Assembly: GCA_910586605.1 (NCBI GenBank)
Contig: CAJUJR010000026.1
Span: 1-31,912 of the forward strand
Direction: 5' to 3'
DNA from: an uncultured Lachnospiraceae bacterium
GTDB taxonomy: Bacteria; Bacillota; Clostridia; Lachnospirales; Lachnospiraceae
Length of the DNA: 31,912 bases
Positions 16,005 through 23,545 of the stretch are shown here, one piece after another. A program made the position numbers and the translations under genes. Position 1 is the first letter of the stretch, and the number at the start of each line of letters is the position of its first letter. Below the pieces are notes generated by a model. It did no database searches. It was given only the letters and a program-made list of their open reading frames with translations, and had not been told where the DNA came from.

Positions 16005-17501
16005 CTACAGCGTCCCAATAAAACGTCCAAATGCTTCCCTTCCCTCTGGAGTACACTTATAGACACCTGCATTTTCCAGCACATGAACAAACACTTCGCC
16101 TACTTCTGCTTTTAATATGTCCATAATATTCTCCGATGTAACAGAATCATATTTTGGAAGGAACCCTTCTACCCAGTCTGCATGCTTTTCCAACACCTCA
16201 TCTGCACGGATATCCTTCTTTTCAAGTATGGCCTCTGCAAGATCCGAAAGCTCCTGCTTTAACCTGGCGGGAAGCACGGCAAGCCCCATTACCTCAATCA
16301 GTCCGATATTTTCCTTTTTAATGTGATGGTATTCACTATGCGGATGGTAAACCCCCAGCGGACATTCCTCTGTTGTTATATTATTCCGCAAAGTCAAATC
16401 CAATTCAAATAAATCACCTTTCATACGTGCAATCGGCGTCACTGTATTATGCGGCTCCCCATCTGTTTCTGCATAAACAAACGCTTCTTCATCCGTGTAA
16501 CCTCTCCAACAGTCTGTAATATAAGTCGCTAAATCAATCAGGCGTCCGGCATCTTTTGACTGGATTCTTATGACAGACAACGGCCATTTCACAATGCCAG
16601 CCGTTACATCATCATACCCTGGAACCGTAAATTTCTTTTCAAAATCAGCCTTTGCCATTGCAAATTCATAATGGCCGCCTTGATAATGGTCATGGCTCAA
16701 AATAGAACCCCCTACAATTGGAAGGTCTGCATTAGAACCCATAAAATAATGCGGAAATTGTTTTACAAAATCAAACAGCTTTACAAAAGTAGCGCGTTCT
16801 ATTTTCATAGGGACATGCTGCCCATTAAATAAAATGCAGTGCTCATTATAATATCCATATGGGGAATACTGCAATCCCCAATCTGTATCATTAATCGTCA
16901 GAGGGATAATGCGATGCGTCTCACGCGCCGGATGGCTGACATGCCCCGCATATCCTACATTTTCTATACATAACAGGCACTTTGGGTAACCACTCTGCTT
17001 CGCATTTTTTGCGGCAGCAATTGCCTTTGGGTCTTTTTCTGGTTTGGAAAGGTTAATGGATAAGTCAATCACCCCATAAGAGCTGTCTGCCGTCCAGCGA
17101 ATATCTTTGCAAAGGCGGTATCTGCGGATGTAATCTGTATCCTGGCTGAATTTATAAAAATAATCTGTTGCCGCTTCTGGCGATTCCTTATACTTCTCCC
17201 AAAATGCCTGAATCACCTGTGTCGGCCTCGGCGTCAGCGTATTCATAATCTTTGTATCAAACAAATCACGGTATACAATGCTATCTTCCACTAATCCCTT
17301 CTCTACCGCAATCCCTAAAAGCCCTGCCAGTGTCTCTTCCAGGTTAATGCCTGACGGCACATTATCAGGCGCTTCATATTCTCTTTCCCCAAACAAATCC
17401 AATAAAAGATTTGTTACATAAATCGTTTCATCTTTTGTAATCAGTTCCGTCTCCAAACCATACTGAACTAATTTTGCAATGTATTCATCTAGTTTCCCCA
17501 T
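16005..17501 (-). CDS. galT: UDP-glucose--hexose-1-phosphate uridylyltransferase, Gram-positive type 2
   Basis: GalT (498 aa) exchanges UMP between UDP-glucose and galactose-1-phosphate. The length and the motifs SHDHYQGGHYEFAMAKA and GVYHPHSEYHHIKKENIGLI identify the longer type-2 family found in Gram-positive bacteria; the usual HPH motif is in altered surroundings. The start at 17501 (MGKLDEYIAKLV) has AGGAGG 7 bases upstream, which excludes an ATG 24 bases earlier. It follows the GH53 gene by 32 bases. Confidence 0.97.
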   Translation of the reverse strand: MGKLDEYIAKLVQYGLETELITKDETIYVTNLLLDLFGEREYEAPDNVPSGINLEETLAGLLGIAVEKGLVEDSIVYRDLFDTKIMNTLTPRPTQVIQAFWEKYKESPEAATDYFYKFSQDTDYIRRYRLCKDIRWTADSSYGVIDLSINLSKPEKDPKAIAAAKNAKQSGYPKCLLCIENVGYAGHVSHPARETHRIIPLTINDTDWGLQYSPYGYYNEHCILFNGQHVPMKIERATFVKLFDFVKQFPHYFMGSNADLPIVGGSILSHDHYQGGHYEFAMAKADFEKKFTVPGYDDVTAGIVKWPLSVIRIQSKDAGRLIDLATYITDCWRGYTDEEAFVYAETDGEPHNTVTPIARMKGDLFELDLTLRNNITTEECPLGVYHPHSEYHHIKKENIGLIEVMGLAVLPARLKQELSDLAEAILEKKDIRADEVLEKHADWVEGFLPKYDSVTSENIMDILKAEVGEVFVHVLENAGVYKCTPEGREAFGRFIGTL

Positions 17502-17533
17502 CACATATCCTCCTTCACACACCATAAGCCTGC

Positions 17534-18637
17534 CTACCGTTTAAAATCACGGATTGCTGCCAAAGCCGGCAGGGAATTTCCCTCATAGTCAAACAACGCC
17601 TGGTTAGCCCATTCATTGCCTCCCGGACCTGCTTCCCCTGTATAAGCAAGGGCGGCATCATTTGCCCAGCCGCAGCCTGGTACCGGAATCCAGCCAGGCT
17701 CCCAGTAAAAGAAACCGCATCCTCCCGGAACAGAAGCAATCCTTCCCATTACATCCTTCATAAAGCCTGCCTGCCCTTCCTTTGTCATAGGATACTGCAA
17801 ATCCTTTACAAGTTCTGGGCTTGTCGCCATCCCTTTCCTCTCTTCCGGCCCCAGCTTCTCATACTCCGCATAGCTCTCCATTGTAAATCCCATAGAAACC
17901 TCTGCGACAATAAGCTCCTTCTGATACCGCTTTGCCATATCCCGCATATTATACTCCAGTTCTTCCAGCGTGCCATGCCAAAATGGATAATAAGAAAGAC
18001 CGATAAATTCAAAATCTTCTCCCCGCTCCATAAAATGGTCAAACCATTCACGGTACATCTCATTATTCCCGCCATTGTCCAGATGAATCATAATCGGAAT
18101 ATTTTTATCAACTTCCCGGACAGCACGGATTCCTGAATTAATATAACGGGCAATTGCATCAAACTCTGGTTTTTTGCCAGTCGGCCACAACAGTCCATTT
18201 GTCAATTCATTCCCAACCTGTACCATTGTTGGCGCTGCTTCATTCTTTAAAAGAACCTCCATTGTTTCTTTCGTAAAGTCATACACTGCCTGCCCAAGTT
18301 CTTCTTCATTATAAGACTTCCATGCCTTTGGCACTGTCTGCTTCCCTGGGTCTGCCCAAAAATCACTATAATGGAAGTCCAACAAAAACCCCATATTAAG
18401 TTTTAGCGCCCTTTTTGCCATAATAAGCGTCTTTTCCAAATCATTTGTGCCAGCACCATAAGGAATACCATCCTCTGAATAGGGATCATTCCAAAGACGC
18501 AAGCGGATATAATTTGTACCATATGACTTTAGGATTTCTAATAAATCACCTTCTTTTCCATTGTCATAATAACGGGCTCCGCATTCCTCCTGCTCAATCA
18601 GGGTAGAAATATCCATCCCCTTTATAAATTCTGCCAT
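17534..18637 (-). CDS. GH53 endo-beta-1,4-galactanase, predicted cytoplasmic
   Basis: Glycoside hydrolase family 53 enzyme (367 aa), which cleaves beta-1,4-galactan chains by retention. The acid/base glutamate is E144 in VQVGNELTNG and the nucleophile is E246 in VAEVSMGF; LSYYPFWHGTLEEL and the N-terminal GMDIS are also typical. There is no signal peptide: the protein starts MAEFIKGMDIS, and an in-frame upstream extension also lacks one. GGAGGAG precedes the ATG at 18637. It leads straight into galT, galK and galE, so it probably trims imported galacto-oligosaccharides and releases substrates for GH2. A terminator-like hairpin lies just upstream and may set expression. Confidence 0.95.
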   Translation of the reverse strand: MAEFIKGMDISTLIEQEECGARYYDNGKEGDLLEILKSYGTNYIRLRLWNDPYSEDGIPYGAGTNDLEKTLIMAKRALKLNMGFLLDFHYSDFWADPGKQTVPKAWKSYNEEELGQAVYDFTKETMEVLLKNEAAPTMVQVGNELTNGLLWPTGKKPEFDAIARYINSGIRAVREVDKNIPIMIHLDNGGNNEMYREWFDHFMERGEDFEFIGLSYYPFWHGTLEELEYNMRDMAKRYQKELIVAEVSMGFTMESYAEYEKLGPEERKGMATSPELVKDLQYPMTKEGQAGFMKDVMGRIASVPGGCGFFYWEPGWIPVPGCGWANDAALAYTGEAGPGGNEWANQALFDYEGNSLPALAAIRDFKR

Positions 18638-18674
18638 ATTTCTCCTCCATATGCCACAATAATTACAGTACTTA

Positions 18675-18695
18675 TTACTATTCATGGCCGATTCC
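18675..18695 (+). repeat. Dispersed repeat copy B
   Basis: TTACTATTCATGGCCGATTC and the next base, in the gap before the GH53 gene, followed by GAAAAAG as in copy A. On the minus strand it comes immediately after the T-run of the terminator-like hairpin. Confidence 0.5.
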
Positions 18696-18696
18696 G

Positions 18697-18738
18697 AAAA
18701 AGAGCAGGCACATCCTAAAATATAAAATGCGCCAGCTC
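18697..18738 (-). terminator. Terminator or attenuator between the zinc-ribbon gene and GH53
   Basis: On the minus strand GAGCTGGCGCAT (18727-18738) pairs with ATGTGCCTGCTC (18702-18713), 12 positions with one U-U mismatch and one G-U pair. It is followed by TTTTT (18697-18701). It begins 8 bases past the zinc-ribbon stop. No clear promoter is seen between it and GH53, so partial read-through is inferred. Confidence 0.75.
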
Positions 18739-18745
18739 CATGTTT

Positions 18746-18958
18746 TTAACCAAAATCCGTGATTCGTTCTAACATCTTACGATAGCGAAAACGTACCATT
18801 TCATTTTTCTCGAGAACATCCTTTTCACTGCCAGTATACTGACAACGCATACAATAATATTCCTTTTTATCTTTATCATAAAACATATCAATATCCAAAT
18901 CACGCATAAAGCAGGATGGACACCTAAAATTTAATTTGCCTTTTCCAGATTGAGCCAT
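18746..18958 (-). CDS. Small zinc-ribbon protein
   Basis: A 70-aa protein with paired CPSC (C13, C16) and CMRC (C36, C39) knuckles, a classic four-cysteine zinc ribbon, then a basic C-terminal tail. I do not recognise a named family. It overlaps the end of the 613-aa gene by 28 bases and has GGAGG about 10 bases before the ATG (inside the upstream gene), so it is probably translationally coupled to it. Function unknown; a nucleic-acid or protein partner role is possible for such small ribbons, but nothing here proves it. Confidence 0.8.
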   Translation of the reverse strand: MAQSGKGKLNFRCPSCFMRDLDIDMFYDKDKKEYYCMRCQYTGSEKDVLEKNEMVRFRYRKMLERITDFG

Positions 18959-20772
18959 GTTGCAAATACCTCCTTATCACTGATTTTCTTCTGATACCCT
19001 AAAGTAAACATTGGTGAGAACGCATAGCCTTCCCTGATATAACCTTCTCCATCTTCTGCATCAGTACTTAAAGTTACCTTTGTCTCAATTGCAGGGATGA
19101 TGGCAGAAGCACATTTTGCCCCAGCCATAAATTCCTCACGGCATTTATATTCATAAGTTAGGGATTTTTCCTCCCCATCTTTATCAAGTGAAAGAGTAAT
19201 TCCATTCATGTCCTCTGGATATTCTGTCGTGCCATAGCAGGCAACAATATATTCATTAATTGTAACATCCGCATCTGGGTTGCTCATCTCCAAAATATTT
19301 CTTTCAATCTTAATATTAGAGGCACCCTCTTCAAAATAAATCTTTGTCTGTATCTTTACTGTCAGATCATAAAATTCAATTTCCACAGGGTCTAATGTAA
19401 GGATTCTTGTGCTGCCTTCCTGTGAAAAGCTTGCATGTGTACGGCACAGGCATAAATCCACTTCTTCGCCGTTATAGCAAACCTTAGCGCTCCTTACAGT
19501 CCCTTCCCCTGCATAATGTGTAAAGTAACCAGCACGGTATTTTTCCTGAATCAAGAATGGATAAGAAGCATCCTGTACATGCTTCGTCCCAATACCAACC
19601 TCCCATTTCAGCTTTGCAGCATATGGCCTGAGGTCTACAATCGCACCACCCTGGTCCATATTTACACAAACCCTCATATAAGGGTCAGCATACCAGAATA
19701 ACTGCTTGTCAGAGCCATATAAAATATCTTTCCAAAGTGCACATTCCGGTTCCGTATATGTCTTATTTTCACGATAATAGTCAGCAAACTCTGCCATTGT
19801 CATGTCTACAAGCTTGCCTTCTTTTTTGAGCTGCCCATAATATGCCATGCCATCCTCATATGACTTTGCTAACAGTTCATAAGGCGCTTCCCAACGTCCC
19901 ATCTTGTTCAGCCAGCCAGGTCCTACAAACATCATATTATAAGCATAACCATTGTTGTACTTTTCTAAATGGCGGTACTGGTCAATCAAATTATAAAGAT
20001 ATGGATATTCCCATTTCTCGCTGTCATAAATCATTCCACGGAGTACATTCTGCGGATGCGTGCCAAAATTAGAACCATTTCCATCATAACATGCCAGCAG
20101 GTCACGAGACAGGTGAGGGATTGCAACAATTCCGCTGTCCTCTTCTTTATTTGCAGCAGGAGCATGTGTATTCTGCTTAGATGGAATCCAAGGATTCCAA
20201 GGGCCGCCGTCAAACAGTGTATACCATGAATTATTACAGGTATGGTATGCCTTCGGGCCTTCCTCCCAGCAAGTCGCTATTGCACATTTTACCATTGGAT
20301 ATTTCTCTTTAATATAGTTTGTCAGTTCTGCATCCATATAATAAGAGCCAGTAGATTCTGGATAAAAACCAAAACGGTCATAAAACTTCCCAAAAACGTC
20401 ATCTACAATACTCTTTTTGTCCTCCATCGAAAACATCCAGATACAGAAATCTTTTGTTTTATATTTCTCACGGAACTCTTTACATGGAAGCCCAAGAAGT
20501 GAAAGCGCAATCTCGTCACCATACTTCTCATGGTGTTCTTTTGCAAGTGCTACTGCCTCGTCATTAAACAGGCTTGCATATGTCATCTGAATAGTAACCT
20601 TCAGGTTATTCTTATGGGCAGTTTCCTGCTGAAATTTAAAAATATCCAAAGACTCTGTGAGCAATGCCTTTCTTCCAATATCTTCTGCCTTTCCCTGCCC
20701 AGTTACCTTTTCCGCGTATTCTGGAACCATTTCCGGTCGGTGGATAATATTTACAACAAATGTATTCTCCAT
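18931..20772 (-). CDS. Unrecognised 613-aa protein, possibly carbohydrate-active
   Basis: A 613-aa cytosolic protein with no signal peptide or membrane segment. I cannot assign it to a named family. Residues about 1-335 alternate short beta strands and helices like a barrel (VNIIHR, KVTIQMTYA, EIALSLLG, GFYPESTGSYYMD, CAIATCWEEG, GIVAIPHLSRDLLACYDG), reminiscent of the GH57/GH38/polysaccharide-deacetylase group. Residues about 355-613 look all-beta, as in C-terminal sandwiches of such enzymes. Aromatic-rich segments (WYTLFDGGPWNPWIP) and conserved-looking acids (D147, E170, E171, D224) and histidines (H11, H220) would suit a sugar site. It starts at 20772 with AAGGAG 9 bases upstream, 25 bases after the binding-protein gene, in a LacI-controlled operon. 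A role in galacto-oligosaccharide metabolism is inferred from context. Confidence 0.85.
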   Translation of the reverse strand: MENTFVVNIIHRPEMVPEYAEKVTGQGKAEDIGRKALLTESLDIFKFQQETAHKNNLKVTIQMTYASLFNDEAVALAKEHHEKYGDEIALSLLGLPCKEFREKYKTKDFCIWMFSMEDKKSIVDDVFGKFYDRFGFYPESTGSYYMDAELTNYIKEKYPMVKCAIATCWEEGPKAYHTCNNSWYTLFDGGPWNPWIPSKQNTHAPAANKEEDSGIVAIPHLSRDLLACYDGNGSNFGTHPQNVLRGMIYDSEKWEYPYLYNLIDQYRHLEKYNNGYAYNMMFVGPGWLNKMGRWEAPYELLAKSYEDGMAYYGQLKKEGKLVDMTMAEFADYYRENKTYTEPECALWKDILYGSDKQLFWYADPYMRVCVNMDQGGAIVDLRPYAAKLKWEVGIGTKHVQDASYPFLIQEKYRAGYFTHYAGEGTVRSAKVCYNGEEVDLCLCRTHASFSQEGSTRILTLDPVEIEFYDLTVKIQTKIYFEEGASNIKIERNILEMSNPDADVTINEYIVACYGTTEYPEDMNGITLSLDKDGEEKSLTYEYKCREEFMAGAKCASAIIPAIETKVTLSTDAEDGEGYIREGYAFSPMFTLGYQKKISDKEVFATWLNLEKAN

Positions 20773-20797
20773 TCCTGTTTACTCCTTTTATATTATT

Positions 20798-22075
20798 TCA
20801 TTCTTTATTTACGGGTTCTGTAATCCCTTCAACAGCCGTATCCAATAACTTCTGAAGATCTGCCTTGCCAGAATTCCCTTCCACTAAAATCGCACCAAGT
20901 GTCCTGGCAGGATCCCAAAAATTCTCCCCAACCCTTTGGAGGATTGCATACTGGGACTGAAGGGCAAGCGCTGCAATTGCAGGATTTGCTTTTACCTCTT
21001 CTGAATCTGCTGCCATCACATTAGAAGGCCCCAGCCCTCTTTCCTGAAAACGTTTCACCTGGTTGTCATAATTGGTGATATACCTTGCAAGTTGCATAGC
21101 CGCTTCGGTATTTTGTGAATAAGCATTTACGCCAACTAACTTATAGCCTGCATAGCTGGCCATCTGAACCTGTTCCCCAGCACAAGTAAAAGTAGGAAGC
21201 TTTGTTGCTGCATAGTTATCTCCCCATGCCTTTTTCACTTCTGCAGCATTCCATGTGCCACTGACGCCTGCAATAACCGAGCCATCTTTTACCCCTTTGA
21301 CAAACTCAACATCCTGGACATTTTCAAACCCTATATTGCAAGTGATATCCAGAATCGCTTTTGCCACGTCAGTTCCCTTATAATCACCGTCCTTTGCATT
21401 CCAATTGCAGCTATTTACATCATCATCGCCTTTTGTCAGCTCCAGGCCTGCCCCAGCAAAAAATGAGAGGATATAATATCCATCATCAATTGTCATGGTA
21501 ACTTTTTTCTTTTTGGATGCGGCAATTTTAAGCATATTATCAAAAGATGCCACATCTTCCTCTGATTTAAAATATTTCTTATTGTAAAACATGAAATACC
21601 CATTATCAGATGTCATTGGATAGGCATACAGCTTCCCATCTTTTGATGCAGCAGTAACAACAGCACTTTCCTGCCCGCCGTTTTCCTCGATTACAGCATC
21701 TACGTCCAATGTAATTTCATGCAGTGTGCCCCCATTTAATAGATCATCGAACTGGTCATCTGCAAAAGCAAATACATCCGCCGCTGATTCTGGGTCGTTC
21801 AAAACATCATCCTTCGCATCCTTCTCAGATTCCATCCCAAGGCTGATATCCCATTCTGCCGCCTCTTTATATTCCTTCTTAAAGCTTTCTACCATCTCGC
21901 TTAACATCTCCTGGTCGTCTTCTGCACCCCAGAGCGTGATTGCAATATCCTGCTTTTCCCCCTTCTCCGACGAACTTTCTTTCTCCCCTTCCTGTCCTGG
22001 CAACAGGCTGCAGCCGGAAAAGCAAGTTATGGCAAGCGTTCCTGCCATTGCTAATGCAAATACCTTCCTTTTCAT
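20798..22075 (-). CDS. Sugar ABC transporter solute-binding lipoprotein 2
   Basis: A 425-aa family-1 (MalE-like) extracellular solute-binding protein, tethered by a lipid. The signal peptide ends in the lipobox FSGC (C21). ITLWGAEDDQEMLSEMVESF starts the mature domain, and it is clearly paralogous to the lipoprotein at 30082-31401 (shared WGAE.DQ, GVSGTW[ND]A, KLPTFT, WDPA). GGGGG lies 6 bases before the ATG. It follows an operator-bearing promoter and leads into the 613-aa gene. No permease is in this operon, so it probably docks on the permeases at 27519-29839 or on another transporter. Confidence 0.95.
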   Translation of the reverse strand: MKRKVFALAMAGTLAITCFSGCSLLPGQEGEKESSSEKGEKQDIAITLWGAEDDQEMLSEMVESFKKEYKEAAEWDISLGMESEKDAKDDVLNDPESAADVFAFADDQFDDLLNGGTLHEITLDVDAVIEENGGQESAVVTAASKDGKLYAYPMTSDNGYFMFYNKKYFKSEEDVASFDNMLKIAASKKKKVTMTIDDGYYILSFFAGAGLELTKGDDDVNSCNWNAKDGDYKGTDVAKAILDITCNIGFENVQDVEFVKGVKDGSVIAGVSGTWNAAEVKKAWGDNYAATKLPTFTCAGEQVQMASYAGYKLVGVNAYSQNTEAAMQLARYITNYDNQVKRFQERGLGPSNVMAADSEEVKANPAIAALALQSQYAILQRVGENFWDPARTLGAILVEGNSGKADLQKLLDTAVEGITEPVNKE

Positions 22076-22150
22076 GTAGTACCCCCTTCCATTTTGCTAT
22101 CCCCCTTTCTGATATGATATCTCCGCCAAACGAAAAATCTTTATAAATTT

Positions 22151-22167
22151 GCGCAAGCGGTTGTTCC
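22151..22167. promoter_or_regulatory. LacI-type operator of the binding-protein-2 operon
   Basis: GCGCAAGCGGTTGTTCC, centred on CG with AA/TT half-sites, positioned at about +1 to +17 of the predicted transcript. It matches the operators at 23418 and 31645. Confidence 0.75.
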
Positions 22168-22173
22168 ATTTAC

Positions 22174-22202
22174 AGTATAATCAAGAACGACTTCCCTGTC
22201 AA
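22174..22202 (-). promoter_or_regulatory. Promoter of the binding-protein-2 / 613-aa operon
   Basis: On the minus strand, a perfect TTGACA (22197-22202), 17 bases, and TATACT (22174-22179). The operator begins about 6 bases downstream of the -10. Confidence 0.8.
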
Positions 22203-22269
22203 TGCATTTTTCACATGATTTTCCATCTATACAATATTGTACCGGGAAATGGAGAAAGTAACGGTTAAC

Positions 22270-23331
22270 CTATTGTGTCGACCCTTTCAAAACCACTTCA
22301 TACCCAAGCAGCATCTTCTTTTGTACCTCTTTTCCAGAAATATAATCAAACAGCGTTTTGCAGGCCACTACCCCAAGCTCTTTAGGGTCATACTGCAGCG
22401 CCGTAATGGATGGCTGATAATTTTCCAGGATATCACTGTTGTAAAACGATGCCACCTTGATCTGCCCCGGAATATCAACCCCTTTCCGCGAAAAACTATT
22501 AAGGACAGTCTGGCAAATCCTATCGTCTGTACACATTATACATTCTACATGCTTTTCCAGGCACTCCTCTGCTGCATGTTCTACTGTTTTTTCTGTCTCA
22601 CAATCCATATAAACCATTCCTGGATCTACAGCAACCCCCTGTTCCCTAAGCCCCATCTCAAAACCTCTCCGCCTTGTTTGGTTTACCACATGGTTTGTAT
22701 CACCGCCAATCAACGCAAACCGTTTCATCCCTTTCATCATCAGGATCGACGTCAGTTCCCTGCAGGCATTGATATGGTCATTATCTATCTGGATCACTTC
22801 TGTATCCATTGAACTGCCAATTACAACAAATGGCATATCGCTTTCCCGCAAAAAAACAATGCTTTTATCCTCCACTAAAGTCCTTCCTACAATCACACCA
22901 TCTACCTTACGGTTTTTCACCACTCTTTTTAACTGGGAGATATCATGTTCAAAGACAATTGAAATCAGGATATCATAATCCTGTGTTGCTGCTACTTCAC
23001 TTACCCCCATCATACACCTTTGAAAAAAAGGCAAATCCGTTACGCCGGACTCCCCTGGTATCACCCATCCAATATTATACGTTTTAGAATTTGCAAGCCC
23101 CTTTGCAACAACATTGGGACGGTAATGGTATTTTTTGATATACTCTAATACACGCTGCCTAGTTCCTTCACTGATTCTGCCTTTGCCGGAAATCGCACGT
23201 GACACTGTTGTCTTGGAAACCCCAAGCGCCCCTGCCACGTCATCAATCGTAATCTTATTTTGCTCTTTCTGAAAATGTACTGTCGTATTTTCCAATGCAG
23301 AATCTGCCGTATTTTTTTCTTCCTGCACCAT
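22270..23331 (-). CDS. LacI-family transcriptional repressor
   Basis: A 353-aa regulator. The N-terminal helix-turn-helix is ITIDDVAGALGVSKTTVSRAISG (about 27-49, given here as the family motif region), after a 26-residue extension longer than usual. The remaining part is a periplasmic-binding-protein-like effector domain with LacI-family patterns such as VDGVIVGR and DGVIVG.TLV. It lies at the centre of the locus; operators in front of itself, of both binding-protein operons, and none seen before galT or GH53, suggest it is the local galacto-oligosaccharide repressor and autoregulated. The inducer is unknown. AAGGAG lies 11 bases before the ATG. Confidence 0.95.
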   Translation of the reverse strand: MVQEEKNTADSALENTTVHFQKEQNKITIDDVAGALGVSKTTVSRAISGKGRISEGTRQRVLEYIKKYHYRPNVVAKGLANSKTYNIGWVIPGESGVTDLPFFQRCMMGVSEVAATQDYDILISIVFEHDISQLKRVVKNRKVDGVIVGRTLVEDKSIVFLRESDMPFVVIGSSMDTEVIQIDNDHINACRELTSILMMKGMKRFALIGGDTNHVVNQTRRRGFEMGLREQGVAVDPGMVYMDCETEKTVEHAAEECLEKHVECIMCTDDRICQTVLNSFSRKGVDIPGQIKVASFYNSDILENYQPSITALQYDPKELGVVACKTLFDYISGKEVQKKMLLGYEVVLKGSTQ

Positions 23332-23387
23332 ATTCCTGCACTCTCCTTCTTCTCATAATTCCCTTCCTTCCATTCACCCTCCTCCAC

Positions 23388-23416
23388 GCGCATACGGCCA
23401 TGCGCCGGCACATGCC
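23388..23416 (-). other. GC-rich paired hairpins in the lacI leader
   Basis: GCGCAT (23388-23393) pairs with ATGCGC (23400-23405), and beside it GGCA (23407-23410) pairs with TGCC (23413-23416). They lie directly downstream of the operator, between the predicted start and the ribosome site. The local GC content is well above the flanks. Confidence 0.45.
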
Positions 23417-23417
23417 A

Positions 23418-23432
23418 GCGCAACCGTTTGCA
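23418..23432. promoter_or_regulatory. LacI-type operator of the regulator gene
   Basis: GCGCAACCGTTTGCA, matching the catabolite-type pattern G-N-AA-N-CG-N-TT-N-CA, at about +1 of the predicted lacI transcript. It indicates autoregulation. Confidence 0.75.
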
Positions 23433-23439
23433 TAATACT

Positions 23440-23468
23440 AGTATAACACCTTCTATTATTAGATACAA
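23440..23468 (-). promoter_or_regulatory. Promoter of the LacI-family gene
   Basis: On the minus strand, TTGTAT (23463-23468), 17 bases, and TATACT (23440-23445), with the operator 7 bases downstream. Same architecture as the two binding-protein promoters. Confidence 0.7.
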
Positions 23469-23545
23469 TTCACATATTTTTACAAATTTATCACTATGTT
23501 ATTGTATATTATTTACATTTTTTTCCAGGAGAAATCATAGAATCC

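Noticed and set aside
15977..16090. Longer N-terminus for galK overlapping galT
   Set aside because: No family similarity, and the GGAG site fits the downstream ATG at 15976.
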